From Myxococcota bacterium (GTDB taxonomy: Bacteria; Myxococcota_A; UBA9160; SMWR01): a DNA stretch of 64,000 nt. The notes beneath the pieces are model-generated. The model had not been told where the DNA came from. It ran no database searches and saw nothing but the letters and a program-made list of their open reading frames with translations. The position numbers and the translations under genes were made by a program. This document shows positions 34,337 to 43,118 of the stretch, one piece after another (within the stretch, counting starts at the first letter, position 1; each line of letters opens with the position of its first letter). The stretch is taken from NCBI GenBank assembly GCA_022447545.1, contig JAKVBI010000005.1, positions 235,952-299,951 of the forward strand. The letters are read 5' to 3'.

Positions 34337-34356
34337 TTGCACGGGAGGGAATCCGT

Positions 34357-36267
34357 ATGAGCCCCGAACACGCCGTCCCCAACCACCCTTTGGATCCCTT
34401 TACGCCTCAGGAGTTGACCGGCGCGGTGGAGATCTTGCGGGCAACCGGGCAGGTGAGTGAGGCGGTGCGCTTCTCGGCTGCCCTTCCCGTCGAGCCCCTC
34501 AAGCAGGTCGTGCGCGATTTTCAGGCGGGCGACGCATTTGTCCGAGAGATCCGGTTGGTGGGCTACGACCCGAAAAAGGCGGGCAGCTTCGACGCCCACC
34601 TCTCCATGGATCGGAAAGAGTTGCTGAGTTTTAAACGCATCGAAGGCGGCCAGGCGCCCATCGGCATGATGGATTTCATTCGCGTCATTCAGATCGTGAA
34701 GGAAGATCCGGGGTGGCAGGCCGCCATGCGTAAGCGGGGCGTGGAAGACTTCAGCCTCGTCCAGGTCGATCCGTGGCCCGCTGGGGGCTTCCCACCCGAA
34801 GAGATCCCCGAGGGCACGCGCATGATGCGGGCCATTTCATTCGTGCGGAACTTCAAGGCCGACAACGGCTACGCGCATCCTGTGGAGGGCCTGATGGCCT
34901 TCGTCGATCTGGACAAGGAGTGCGTGGCCCGTCTGGACGACTACGGGGTCGTGCCCATCCCCGAGGAGTCGGGCAACTACGACACCGCGAGCGTCGGCAA
35001 ACTCCGAGAGGACCTGCGGCCCATCGAGATCACCCAACCCGAAGGGCCGAGTTTTGAGGTGGATGGCCACGCCATCCGCTGGCAGAAGTGGAATTTCCGC
35101 ATCTCTCTGCACCCCATCCAAGGGCTCGTGCTCCACGACCTCGGCTACGAGGACGGCGGACGTGTTCGCAAGATCCTGCACCGGGCGGCGCTTTCGGACA
35201 TGGTGGTTCCGTACAGCGAAACCTCACCCATGCATGGCTGGAAGCATGTCTTCGATGCCAGCGAAATTTGCATGGGGAGTCTCGCGAACTCCCTCAAACT
35301 GGGCTGTGACTGCATCGGCGAGATCCACTACTTCGATGCCACCATGCTCGGCTTCAACGGCGAGCCCGTAACTCTCGAGAATGCCATCTGCATGCACGAG
35401 GAGGACTACGGGATTCTTTGGAAGCACACTGACCTTCACAGTCGAGAGGTCGAGGTGCGGCGGTCGCGACGTCTGGTGGTGAGTTCCATTCACACGGTGG
35501 GAAACTACGAATACGGTTTCTTCTGGTACTTCTACCTGGATGGAATGATCCAGATGGAGGTGAAGCTGACGGGCATCGTAGGAGTCTCTGCGGTGGAGGA
35601 GGCCCAGGCCAGCGAGACCTCTTCCATGATCGCTCCGCATCTGTCGTCGCCCAACCACCAGCACCTCTTCTGCTTCCGGCTGGATTTTGCGGTGGACGGC
35701 GACGAGAACAGCATCTACGAAGTCAACTCCCTGGCCGATCCGATCGGCCCCGAAAACCCGAACGGTACGATCTTCCGAGCTGTCGCCACGCCTCTCAAAA
35801 CCGAGCAGAAGGCCATGCGCAACGTGAATTCCGCCAGCAGCCGATACTGGAAGGTGGTGAACCCGGGTTCGCGCAACCCGCTCGACCAGCCGGTGGCCTA
35901 CAAGCTGTTACCTCAGGCAACCCCCACGATGTTTGCCCGGGACGAATCGGTTCACGCCCGGCGCGCGGGCTTCGCGAAGCACAACCTCTGGGTGACCCCT
36001 TACGAGCCCACGGAGATGGCCGCCGCAGGCGAGTTCACCAACTTGAACCCCGGACCCGACGGGCTCCCGGTCTATGTCGAGAACGACCGCCCCATCGAGA
36101 ACACGGACCTGGTGGTCTGGCACACCTTTGGGCTCACCCACGTTCCCCGGCCCGAAGACTGGCCGGTCATGCCGGTGGAATATTGCGGGTTCTCTCTCAT
36201 GCCCGTGGGTTTCTTCGAGCGCAACCCCGCCCTGGACGTGCCTCCGTCCAAAACCTGTTCGAGTTGA
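34357..36267 (+). CDS. Copper amine oxidase (topaquinone type)
   Basis: This 636-residue oxidase turns primary amines into aldehydes with release of peroxide and ammonia. It shows the cofactor sequence NYEY, where Tyr384 becomes topaquinone. Copper ligands are His434 and His436 (HQHLFCFRLD) and His595 (LTHVPRPEDWP). The substrate-channel region contains SETSPMHGWKHVFDASE. There is no signal peptide, so it is likely cytoplasmic like arthrobacterial enzymes. Length is normal. The amine is not evident. It is flanked by a DUF1330-like gene and a thiolase. Confidence 0.95.
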   Translation: MSPEHAVPNHPLDPFTPQELTGAVEILRATGQVSEAVRFSAALPVEPLKQVVRDFQAGDAFVREIRLVGYDPKKAGSFDAHLSMDRKELLSFKRIEGGQAPIGMMDFIRVIQIVKEDPGWQAAMRKRGVEDFSLVQVDPWPAGGFPPEEIPEGTRMMRAISFVRNFKADNGYAHPVEGLMAFVDLDKECVARLDDYGVVPIPEESGNYDTASVGKLREDLRPIEITQPEGPSFEVDGHAIRWQKWNFRISLHPIQGLVLHDLGYEDGGRVRKILHRAALSDMVVPYSETSPMHGWKHVFDASEICMGSLANSLKLGCDCIGEIHYFDATMLGFNGEPVTLENAICMHEEDYGILWKHTDLHSREVEVRRSRRLVVSSIHTVGNYEYGFFWYFYLDGMIQMEVKLTGIVGVSAVEEAQASETSSMIAPHLSSPNHQHLFCFRLDFAVDGDENSIYEVNSLADPIGPENPNGTIFRAVATPLKTEQKAMRNVNSASSRYWKVVNPGSRNPLDQPVAYKLLPQATPTMFARDESVHARRAGFAKHNLWVTPYEPTEMAAAGEFTNLNPGPDGLPVYVENDRPIENTDLVVWHTFGLTHVPRPEDWPVMPVEYCGFSLMPVGFFERNPALDVPPSKTCSS

Positions 36268-36315
36268 GGCGCGTTCACCCGGAGGCCCGCCTGATATGAT
36301 GGATGGGCGTGCGGG

Positions 36316-36363
36316 CACGCATGGATTCAGTCACGCATGGATTCAGCCAAGCATGGATTCAAT
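36316..36363 (+). repeat. Three tandem 16-base repeats before the thiolase gene
   Basis: The unit CACGCATGGATTCAGT recurs at 36316, 36332 and 36348 with few changes (the last is CAAGCATGGATTCAAT). The array ends 14 bases before the thiolase ATG and abuts its ribosome site. The repeated ATGGATTC could be a protein-binding site or a recent slippage product. Confidence 0.7.
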
Positions 36364-36377
36364 GAAAAGAGGATGAC

Positions 36378-37574
36378 ATGAGCGAGAAGGTGTTTGTAAT
36401 CGGTGTTGGGATGACGAAGTTTGAGAAGCCTGGTGCCAAGGATTGGGACTATCCCGACATGGGCGAAGAGGCAGCTCGCAAGGCACTCGATGATTCCGGG
36501 GTCGACTATGGGCTCGTGGAGCAGGCCGCCATCGGTTACTGCTATGGCGATTCCACGGCCGGCCAGCGTGCGCTTTATAAAGTCGGCCTGTCGGGCATCC
36601 CCATCATCAATGTGAACAACAACTGTTCGACGGGGTCGAGTGCGCTGTATCTCGCCAAGAATTTCATCGCCGGCGGCCTCGCGGACTGCACCCTGGCCCT
36701 GGGCTTCGAGAAGATGGAGAAGGGCTCCCTCGGCGTGAAGTACACCGATCGCGCCTCGCCCATGGGAACGTTCTTCTCGAAGATGAACAAGCTGCGCGGG
36801 GTCGACCGCAAGGCGCCGGGCGCCCCGCAAATGTTCGGCAATGCCGGGCGCGAGTACATGGAGCGTTACGGGGTGAAGGCTGAGAGCTTCGCACGCATTG
36901 GGGAGAAGAATCACCGCCACTCGGCCAACAACCCGTACTCGCAGTTCCGGGACGTCTACACCCTGCAGGAGATCCTGGACGCCCCCATGGTGTGGGATCC
37001 GCTCACGAAGCTCCAGTGTTGCCCCACTTCCGATGGCGGCGCCGCAGCGGTGCTGGCCAGCGAGCGATTCGTACGTGAGCACGGCCTCGAAGCTCAGGCA
37101 GTTGAGATCCTGGGTCAGGCCATGACGACGGATACCGAGAGCACCTTTAACGAGGGCGACATGAAGCTGGTGGGCATGGACATGACCCGGGCGGCGGCAC
37201 GTACTGTTTACGAGCAGAGTGGCATTGGGCCGGAGCAGGTGGACGTGGTCGAGCTTCACGACTGCTTCTCCGCCAACGAGATGATCACCTACGAGGGCCT
37301 CGGCCTGTGCGCCGAGGGCAAGGCGGCGGACCTCATCGACTCGGGTGCGGTCACCTACGGGGGCGAAGTGGTGGTGAACCCCTCCGGCGGGCTCATCTCC
37401 AAAGGCCACCCCCTGGGTGCCACGGGCCTCGCCCAGTGCTCCGAGTTGACTTGGCAGTTGCGCGGTGAAGCCGATGCCCGCCAGGTGGACGGCGCGAAGA
37501 TCGCCCTTCAGCACAACCTGGGCCTGGGTGGCGCATGTGTGGTCACCCTGTACCGCAAGGCGGACCTCGCCTGA
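36378..37574 (+). CDS. Thiolase / SCP-x-type lipid-transfer acetyltransferase
   Basis: This 398-residue non-decarboxylating thiolase-like protein belongs to the sterol-carrier-protein-x group. It has the reactive cysteine in [13 protein letters not shown] near residue 81, [13 protein letters not shown] near residue 295, and [17 protein letters not shown] near residue 335. AGAGGA precedes the ATG. It would cleave beta-ketoacyl-CoA, fitting the acyl-CoA dehydrogenases and CoA transferase in the window. It usually works with a DUF35 partner, which is absent here. Confidence 0.9.
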   Translation: MSEKVFVIGVGMTKFEKPGAKDWDYPDMGEEAARKALDDSGVDYGLVEQAAIGYCYGDSTAGQRALYKVGLSGIPIINVNNNCSTGSSALYLAKNFIAGGLADCTLALGFEKMEKGSLGVKYTDRASPMGTFFSKMNKLRGVDRKAPGAPQMFGNAGREYMERYGVKAESFARIGEKNHRHSANNPYSQFRDVYTLQEILDAPMVWDPLTKLQCCPTSDGGAAAVLASERFVREHGLEAQAVEILGQAMTTDTESTFNEGDMKLVGMDMTRAAARTVYEQSGIGPEQVDVVELHDCFSANEMITYEGLGLCAEGKAADLIDSGAVTYGGEVVVNPSGGLISKGHPLGATGLAQCSELTWQLRGEADARQVDGAKIALQHNLGLGGACVVTLYRKADLA

Positions 37575-37623
37575 AGGGGCGCAGAGTCGGGGGGCTCGCG
37601 CTGAGCACCGCGAAGGTGGATCC

Positions 37624-38253
37624 ATGCCGCGCTATCGAATGACCCGCAACGCGATCCGGAAAGCCATCGATGCGGTGGCGGCGGGTGATCGTCAAGTGGC
37701 GCGTGCTCTGAGCGTGGTGGGATATCCGGAAGCGCGCCGCAGGCCCGAGGGTTTCGATACGCTGCTGCGCATCATCGTTGGGCAGCAGGTCTCGGTATCA
37801 GCGGCGGCAGCGATTCATGGCCGAGTCGTGGAAGCGTTGGGGGAGGATGATTCCCCCGCACGGTTGCTGCGTCTGCGCGAGACGACGCTCAAGAAAGCCG
37901 GGCTTTCGGCGCCGAAAGTGCGCTACGCGCGGTGTCTGGCCCGTGCGATCTGCCAGGGAGACCTGGATGTCGAGGGGCTGAGACGGCTCTCGGACGAAGA
38001 AGCCATGGCGCAGATCCAGGCCGTCCCGGGCCTGGGACGCTGGAGCGCCGAGATCTATCTGATGTTCAGCCTCGGCCGTCCGGACCTGTGGCCCCACGCC
38101 GATGTCGGTGCCATGCGCGGGCTGCAGCGGATCCGGGGGCTCGCCGAACGCCCCACGCCGAAGCAAACCGATGCCCTGGCGGAGGCATTCGCACCGCACC
38201 GCAGCGCCATGGCGCTACTGGCCTGGAGATGCGCCAACGCCACCGCACTCTGA
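37624..38253 (+). CDS. HhH-GPD DNA glycosylase (3-methyladenine type)
   Basis: This 209-residue base-excision repair enzyme removes alkylated bases from DNA. The helix-hairpin-helix is IQAVPGLGRWSAEIYLMF (about residues 131-148), and the catalytic aspartate is Asp160 in WPHADVGAM. IIVGQQVSVSAAAA near residue 50 is typical of AlkA-like enzymes. It is shorter than Escherichia AlkA because the N-terminal domain is missing, as in many family members. It looks unrelated to its neighbours. Confidence 0.88.
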   Translation: MPRYRMTRNAIRKAIDAVAAGDRQVARALSVVGYPEARRRPEGFDTLLRIIVGQQVSVSAAAAIHGRVVEALGEDDSPARLLRLRETTLKKAGLSAPKVRYARCLARAICQGDLDVEGLRRLSDEEAMAQIQAVPGLGRWSAEIYLMFSLGRPDLWPHADVGAMRGLQRIRGLAERPTPKQTDALAEAFAPHRSAMALLAWRCANATAL

Positions 38254-38338
38254 TGCTCGGGCTCGTTGCCTCGACGAGCCGCCTGGTCGTGCCGACAACT
38301 GATAGGGTAGGGCGCCGCGTCGAAGCCAGGAGTGACGG

Positions 38339-39835
38339 ATGACCGATTCGAGAACCCGCGCATTGCACGACTACTCGCCCATCGATTGCGATGTGGCCAT
38401 CGCAGGGGCAGAACTCTCCGGTCTGGTGGCCGGTGCGCTACTCGCCAGCAAGGGACTGAGCGTGGTGGTTGTAGACGAGCCTCCGGTGGTCGGGGGGCGA
38501 GGGGGTGCCCTTGAACACCGAGGGTATTGGATCGATGGGGGACACCGCGCCGGCCGTGATGTAACCGACCTCATGTTCTCCTGGTGGCACGGTGCTGAGG
38601 CGGCCGAAGAGGCCGGGGTCGAAGTCCACGTGCGCCCCGTCTCGAGTGGGCTGCGCATCCACCTGGTGCCGGCACCGGGAGACAGCGGCCCGGGCACGGT
38701 GCTCGAATCCATGGAATGGACTCCCGAGGGCTTTGCGAATGCTGCCCGCGGAGCCTACGCGTGCCCGGAGGAGGCCCTCCCCGATTTTCTCGAGGCTCTG
38801 AACCGTTTTACCCATTCGACGCCAGAGCAGCAGGATGCTGCTTTCGAGATGACCCTGGGCGAGTGGCTTCCGGCCAATGTCCCCAACACCGCCGCCCACG
38901 CTCCACTGCTGAACATGGTGCGCTCGATGTTCTCCCAGTATCCCGAACGCGCCTCGGCGGGGCGGCTGATGAAGCTGCTCGACCTGATGGTGTCGTCCGC
39001 CGACGGCGACCACCAGATCACGGGGGTCGCCGATGATCCGGAATTCGGTGGCACTCAGGGTTTGATGGAGCCCTTTGCCCGGCGCATCGAAGAGTGCGGG
39101 GGCCGCATCCTTCTCGATCACCGACCCGTTGCCGTGGAGTTCGACGGTGAGCGTGCCGCGGGGCTGGTGGCTACGGGGCCCAACCACATGGCCCTTCGAA
39201 TCCGAGCGAGGCATACCATCGTCGCCTATCCCATCTGGTCTGCACTGGACATGTTGCCCGACGAGCGCGTCAGCGCGGAACTGCGCGCCATGTCCGAGAA
39301 GCTCGAGGACCACGGGACGACCGGGGTGGGTTGGGTGGCCGCGTTGTCGCGCATGCCGCGGCGGGCGGATACCGGTGCCGTTGAAGACTACGAGGGCTGG
39401 AACCGCATGCTGGTGGGTCCAGAACGTGACTTCAGTGGAGGGTTTCACTTCCCGTCGCTGGGCACGCGCCAAACGGCTCCCGAGGGCAAGCACATCCTCT
39501 CTTGCTTCATTCTGAATTGGATCCAGCGCAATGAGCGCCCCCACTGGCCCACCCTCGACCGAAAACTGCAGCACGCCAAGGCCTACCTGCACTCGCTCTA
39601 CGAGGATCTCGACGAGTGCATCGAGTGGGAGGCCGACCGCTTCGTCAACGACTCGCCCGCCGTGGCCGTGGGGTGGTATTGGGCGCCGGTCAAACGCCAC
39701 GAGCTGTGCCTGCCAGAGTTTCCGGGCTTGTATTTCGCCTCGTCCACGCTCGAAGGCGACACGGGCACGGTCGACGGGTTGGCGCTGGCGGGCCTCGATT
39801 CAGCGCGTTCGATTCTGGCGGAACACACTTCCTGA
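38339..39835 (+). CDS. FAD-dependent oxidoreductase, phytoene-dehydrogenase-like
   Basis: This 498-residue amine-oxidase/phytoene-desaturase-like flavoprotein has a Rossmann motif near residue 21 reading IAGAELSGLVAG. The central Gly of GxGxxG is replaced by Glu. EPPVVGGRGGALEHRGYWID follows, with FAD contacts, and the C-terminal ASSTLEGDTGTVDGLALAG is the usual flavin-binding end. The acid at the middle Gly may weaken FAD binding or change its mode. Function unknown. The gene is followed by a decayed small gene and a NIPSNAP-like gene in the same direction. Confidence 0.8.
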   Translation: MTDSRTRALHDYSPIDCDVAIAGAELSGLVAGALLASKGLSVVVVDEPPVVGGRGGALEHRGYWIDGGHRAGRDVTDLMFSWWHGAEAAEEAGVEVHVRPVSSGLRIHLVPAPGDSGPGTVLESMEWTPEGFANAARGAYACPEEALPDFLEALNRFTHSTPEQQDAAFEMTLGEWLPANVPNTAAHAPLLNMVRSMFSQYPERASAGRLMKLLDLMVSSADGDHQITGVADDPEFGGTQGLMEPFARRIEECGGRILLDHRPVAVEFDGERAAGLVATGPNHMALRIRARHTIVAYPIWSALDMLPDERVSAELRAMSEKLEDHGTTGVGWVAALSRMPRRADTGAVEDYEGWNRMLVGPERDFSGGFHFPSLGTRQTAPEGKHILSCFILNWIQRNERPHWPTLDRKLQHAKAYLHSLYEDLDECIEWEADRFVNDSPAVAVGWYWAPVKRHELCLPEFPGLYFASSTLEGDTGTVDGLALAGLDSARSILAEHTS

Positions 39836-39868
39836 ATTTGAATACGCGCCGCAGAAGGGAGGACAGTC

Positions 39869-39988
39869 ATGGGTGAGGCCAACGAAGTGAAGACAGCGAT
39901 GACCGTCTTCCGTGCCGTCAACCGCAAGGAAAAGGCTGTGATCCTACGAGGATTCGGTGTTCCGCAACCTCTCCATGGAGGCCGATGA
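39869..39988 (+). pseudogene. Remnant of a SnoaL-like gene
   Basis: A 39-codon frame with a good ribosome site (GGGAGGA) starts like an NTF2-fold protein (VKTAMTVFRAVNRKE) and then loses character. A different frame just downstream reads SYEDSVFRNLSMEADDV, which looks like the next strand of the same fold. The most likely history is an internal deletion with frameshift in a SnoaL-like gene. The short frame ends inside the next gene's start (ATGATG). Confidence 0.4.
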
Positions 39989-40665
39989 TGTTCTACGTAC
40001 AGGAAACTGCGAAGCTCGTTCCCAGTCGGGTGGATGATTATCTCGAGGCCGCCGAGTCTCGCTTGATGCCCCTCTATCACGATCTCGGATTGCGGGCCGT
40101 GGCGCTCTGGGAGACGGTGACCACTCAGGGCCACTGGCCCGAAGTCATCAGCCTGTGGGAGATGGACGGGCTGGATGCCTACAGCGGCATTCTCGCCGAG
40201 CAGTACTCCGATGGGCCCACCGGTCGCCGTTTCCGGCAATGGTTGGAGCAACTGGGCGAGGTTGCGACCAGCACCCAGGGGCTGGTGATGCGACCTTCGG
40301 CGGACACCGCCACCCTCGGGCAGTTGAAGAACCAGGGCCTCGATGTGGAGGTATGTGTTCACGAAACAGTGAAGACCACCCCGAACATGTCCCGCCGCTA
40401 TGCGGAGCACGTTTCGAAGCACTGGCAGCCCATTGCCGAACGGCACGGACGCTCGATGCTGGGCGTCTACTCCGTGGCCTGGCGAAACGCCGAGGTCATC
40501 AATATCTGGGCCCTCGATGGTTGGGAGGCGCTGAACAAGGCCACCCAGACCATGCCCGAAGACCGCGATGTCTGGGCCTGGACCGAGATTGCGATGTCGC
40601 TGCGCCAGGACTGGGACGACCGGATCCTACACGCGCTCCCCTTCTCACCGCTGCGGTCCAGCTGA
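39988..40665 (+). CDS. Two-domain NIPSNAP-like dimeric alpha/beta-barrel protein
   Basis: This 225-residue protein has two ferredoxin-like halves. The first is MFYVQETAKLVPSRVDDYLEAAES-like, through WPEVISLWEMDGLDAY. The second runs from VCVHETVKTTPNMSRRYAEHV through AEVINIWALDGWEALNKA. This is the NIPSNAP pattern. ATGs at 39985 and 39988 are both possible behind TGGAGG. It resembles the protein encoded at 19533-20204 in build. Function unknown; such proteins often accompany oxygenases. Confidence 0.7.
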   Translation: MFYVQETAKLVPSRVDDYLEAAESRLMPLYHDLGLRAVALWETVTTQGHWPEVISLWEMDGLDAYSGILAEQYSDGPTGRRFRQWLEQLGEVATSTQGLVMRPSADTATLGQLKNQGLDVEVCVHETVKTTPNMSRRYAEHVSKHWQPIAERHGRSMLGVYSVAWRNAEVINIWALDGWEALNKATQTMPEDRDVWAWTEIAMSLRQDWDDRILHALPFSPLRSS

Positions 40666-40709
40666 TTCGCTGGCGTGCTCGGCAGGAAGCCGCGCTTCGG
40701 GCCGCCCGC

Positions 40710-41555
40710 CTACCAGAAGGCGTTGCGGTAGTCGGGCTCCAAGTCGGGAATGCGCAGGCCCAGCGGCGGCAGGGTTACCTCGAGCATCTCGCGCAGGATG
40801 TCCTGCAACTCGGCCGGGTCGATGGTCCAGATCCCCATCTCGCGTTCGATGATGAACTCGGTGTTGCCCGCTTCCGGGCGTCCGAGGCTGCCCATGGCGC
40901 CGGGATAGACCTTGTCCACCGAGCGCTGCAGGGAGGCACGGCCTTCGTCGCTGGCGAGGATTTCCTTTCCCCAGATCTCCCAGTAGGCGGCGTGGTCACG
41001 CTCTTCGATCAGGGTTTCGGCGCTCACCCGGGCCAGGGGGCCGTATTGGCTCATGGTCCGGGCACCCACCAACAGGATTCCAGCCGGATCCACGAGTAGG
41101 GTCACGGCCAGGACGTCCTCCCAGCTCTTTGGCCCGTTGAGTCCCGGATCCGATAGCTTCAGCGCTTCCTTGCGGGCTTCGGCGGTGGCGACGTATTGCT
41201 CGCGCGCCGCGCTGCGATATTCCACCCCCAACGGATCCAGACACTCGAGCAGCATGCGTCCGTGGCCGATTTCTTCCGCGGCGATGTGCGCGAGAGCTTC
41301 GGCCGCCCCCGGGCTCGGCGCGTGCTGGATCATGTTGAAGAAGTAGGGGCCACCGAAACTCTCGATCAGGCCCAGTCGCATGAGAATTCGCTCGATGCGT
41401 TGGCGGTAGTCGGCCGAGGGAATCGTGTCGGGCTCCACAAACTCGGAGAATTTCTCTCCCGCAGTCAAGCGCTCGGCCAGTTTGTACATCTCCTGGACTC
41501 TGGGCACCTGCAACTGCTTCGTGGACAGCAGACCCAGGGTTTCGTTTTCAGCCAT
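40710..41555 (-). CDS. Ferritin-like diiron protein of the PaaA/PaaC type
   Basis: This 281-residue helical protein has two diiron half-sites: EEIGH (Glu94/Glu95 and His98) and EERDH (Glu184/Glu185 and His188). They are spaced as in phenylacetyl-CoA epoxidase subunits PaaA and PaaC. GGPYFFNMIQHAP and DPAGILLVGARTM lie between or before them. No PaaB, PaaD or PaaE homologue is near. It may be an independent oxygenase or a peroxide-using oxidase. Its start overlaps the stop of the upstream SnoaL-like gene (TAATG), so the two proteins likely work together. Confidence 0.8.
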   Translation of the reverse strand: MAENETLGLLSTKQLQVPRVQEMYKLAERLTAGEKFSEFVEPDTIPSADYRQRIERILMRLGLIESFGGPYFFNMIQHAPSPGAAEALAHIAAEEIGHGRMLLECLDPLGVEYRSAAREQYVATAEARKEALKLSDPGLNGPKSWEDVLAVTLLVDPAGILLVGARTMSQYGPLARVSAETLIEERDHAAYWEIWGKEILASDEGRASLQRSVDKVYPGAMGSLGRPEAGNTEFIIEREMGIWTIDPAELQDILREMLEVTLPPLGLRIPDLEPDYRNAFW

Positions 41556-42076
41556 TACAGCAGCCCCCGCCGGAAGACGTCGTGGGCGGCCTCTTCACCC
41601 AGCACGCGTGAGATGCGGCGCGCGATGAGCCAGCCGCCGTCGGGCTGGCGCTCGAGTTCCCAGCGGTTGTAGCCGATGCGAAACAGGTGGATGCGGTCGT
41701 CCGCCTCACCCTTGTTCTGGCGGTGATAGATCCTCGAGTACCCGGTGGCCTCGGCGCGGTCGCCGTCGACTTTGATGATGGCGGGGCCAATGGTGTGGGC
41801 GCAGTTGGGGAGCAGTGACTGGTGGCCCTCGCCAAGCACCAGACCGTTTTTGATCTCCTCGTGGCCCCGGAACACGATGTCTCGACTGTCGGCCCAGCTC
41901 GACCCGCCGCCCACATCGAACTCGGCATCGGGCTTGAAGACACCCGCTACGCCTTCGGCATCCCCCAGGTCGACGGCCAGGCCATAACGAACGATCAGGT
42001 TCTGGATCGCGAGTTGGTCCTCTGCCGCCTGCAGGCGCTGCTCGAGCCGCGCGATTCGATCTTCGGTTTCACTCAT
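41555..42076 (-). CDS. SnoaL-like (NTF2-fold) protein
   Basis: This 173-residue protein has an N-terminal coiled-coil-like helix (DRIARLEQRLQAAEDQLAI) and a cone-fold domain. The domain starts NLIVRYGLAVDLGDAEGVAG and continues with PDAEFDVGGG, HTIGPAIIKVDGDRAEATGY and GYNRWELERQPDGGWLIAR. The ATG at 42076 has GGAGACACG ahead. Members of this PF13577-like group include dehydratases and ring-hydroxylating dioxygenase small-subunit relatives. It is the first gene of a coupled pair with the diiron protein. Confidence 0.8.
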   Translation of the reverse strand: MSETEDRIARLEQRLQAAEDQLAIQNLIVRYGLAVDLGDAEGVAGVFKPDAEFDVGGGSSWADSRDIVFRGHEEIKNGLVLGEGHQSLLPNCAHTIGPAIIKVDGDRAEATGYSRIYHRQNKGEADDRIHLFRIGYNRWELERQPDGGWLIARRISRVLGEEAAHDVFRRGLL

Positions 42077-42271
42077 CGTGTCTCCTTCCATGGCCGAGGG
42101 TTGTGCTCGAGCCACGACGGCCCGTTGCCCCTCCCTTTTAACACGGCTTCGCCATGCCGCGGAGCCACGGATGCTTTTGGATCGAAAGGTCTTGAAAACA
42201 CTCGGGGATCCGCTTCAGAATTCGACGCTGCGCGACGAGATCGCGAGGGGTTAGGGGCCACGGGGGAGAGA

Positions 42272-43078
42272 ATGCGCCGTATCTCGGTCAGTCAGATCAG
42301 CTCGGCGTCCTGGGGCTTCGAGCGGGACGTTGCCTTCTATGCGTCTCTGGGGGTGGATGCCATTGCGTTGCTGCGCAACAAGGTGGCGGATGTGGGCGTT
42401 GCTGAGGCCCAGCAGATTCTGGCGACCCATGGGCTCGCCGTGTCTGGCTACGGGACTTGTGGCTTCTTCTCCCTAGACGAGCCCGAACGTTGGCCCGGGG
42501 AGATCGAGGCGGCCTGTCGCCACATCGAGCTGGCGGGTGTTTTCGGGGCTTCCACCGTCACCCTGGTGACCGGGTCGGGGCGTGGCCATCCCTATCGGGA
42601 ATCCGAAGTCGCCTTTCGGTCGATCCTCGAACAGTTGCTGCCCGCCGCCGAGCAGGCGGGTGTAGTCATCGTGCTCGAACACACAGGCCCCCTGCGGGTC
42701 GACCTGTGTTACATCCACACCCTCCACGATGCCCTCGACCTTGCAGAGTCCGTGGCTTCGCCTCATTTCAAAATCTGCTGCGAACTCAACAACGCGTGGA
42801 CCGAACGCTTCCTCTACGAAGATCTCGCCGAACGCAGCCAGTGGATCGGCCTGGTACAGATCAGTGATTTCGCGGAGGGAACTCTCGCCACGCCCGAGCG
42901 GGTAGCTCTGGGCGACGGCATCATTCCATTGGAGCGCATCGTGGCGGCCATCGAGGCCAGCGACTACGCGGGCTGTTACGAGATCGAACAACTCGGCCCG
43001 GAGATCGAACGGGTGGGGTACGAGGAATCTCTGCGGCAATCGCTGGCGTTTCTGACCCAAGCTTTGGGCCGAAGCTAA
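42272..43078 (+). CDS. Sugar phosphate isomerase/epimerase-like TIM barrel
   Basis: This 268-residue protein belongs to the AP-endonuclease-2/xylose-isomerase-like barrel group. It shows FGASTVTLVTGSGRGHPYRE near residue 90, the metal-binding VIVLEHTGPLRVDLCYIHTL near residue 133 and ICCELNNAWTERFLYED near residue 168. LVQISDF and CYEIEQLG follow near the end. GGGGGAGAG precedes the ATG at 42272. Members handle sugars, inositols and other polyols; the reaction here is unknown. A LLM oxidoreductase gene follows 40 bases on and may be cotranscribed. Confidence 0.82.
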   Translation: MRRISVSQISSASWGFERDVAFYASLGVDAIALLRNKVADVGVAEAQQILATHGLAVSGYGTCGFFSLDEPERWPGEIEAACRHIELAGVFGASTVTLVTGSGRGHPYRESEVAFRSILEQLLPAAEQAGVVIVLEHTGPLRVDLCYIHTLHDALDLAESVASPHFKICCELNNAWTERFLYEDLAERSQWIGLVQISDFAEGTLATPERVALGDGIIPLERIVAAIEASDYAGCYEIEQLGPEIERVGYEESLRQSLAFLTQALGRS

Positions 43079-43118
43079 CCCGCACAACCACTCCGGCCAA
43101 CGACGAGAGGAATCTCCC

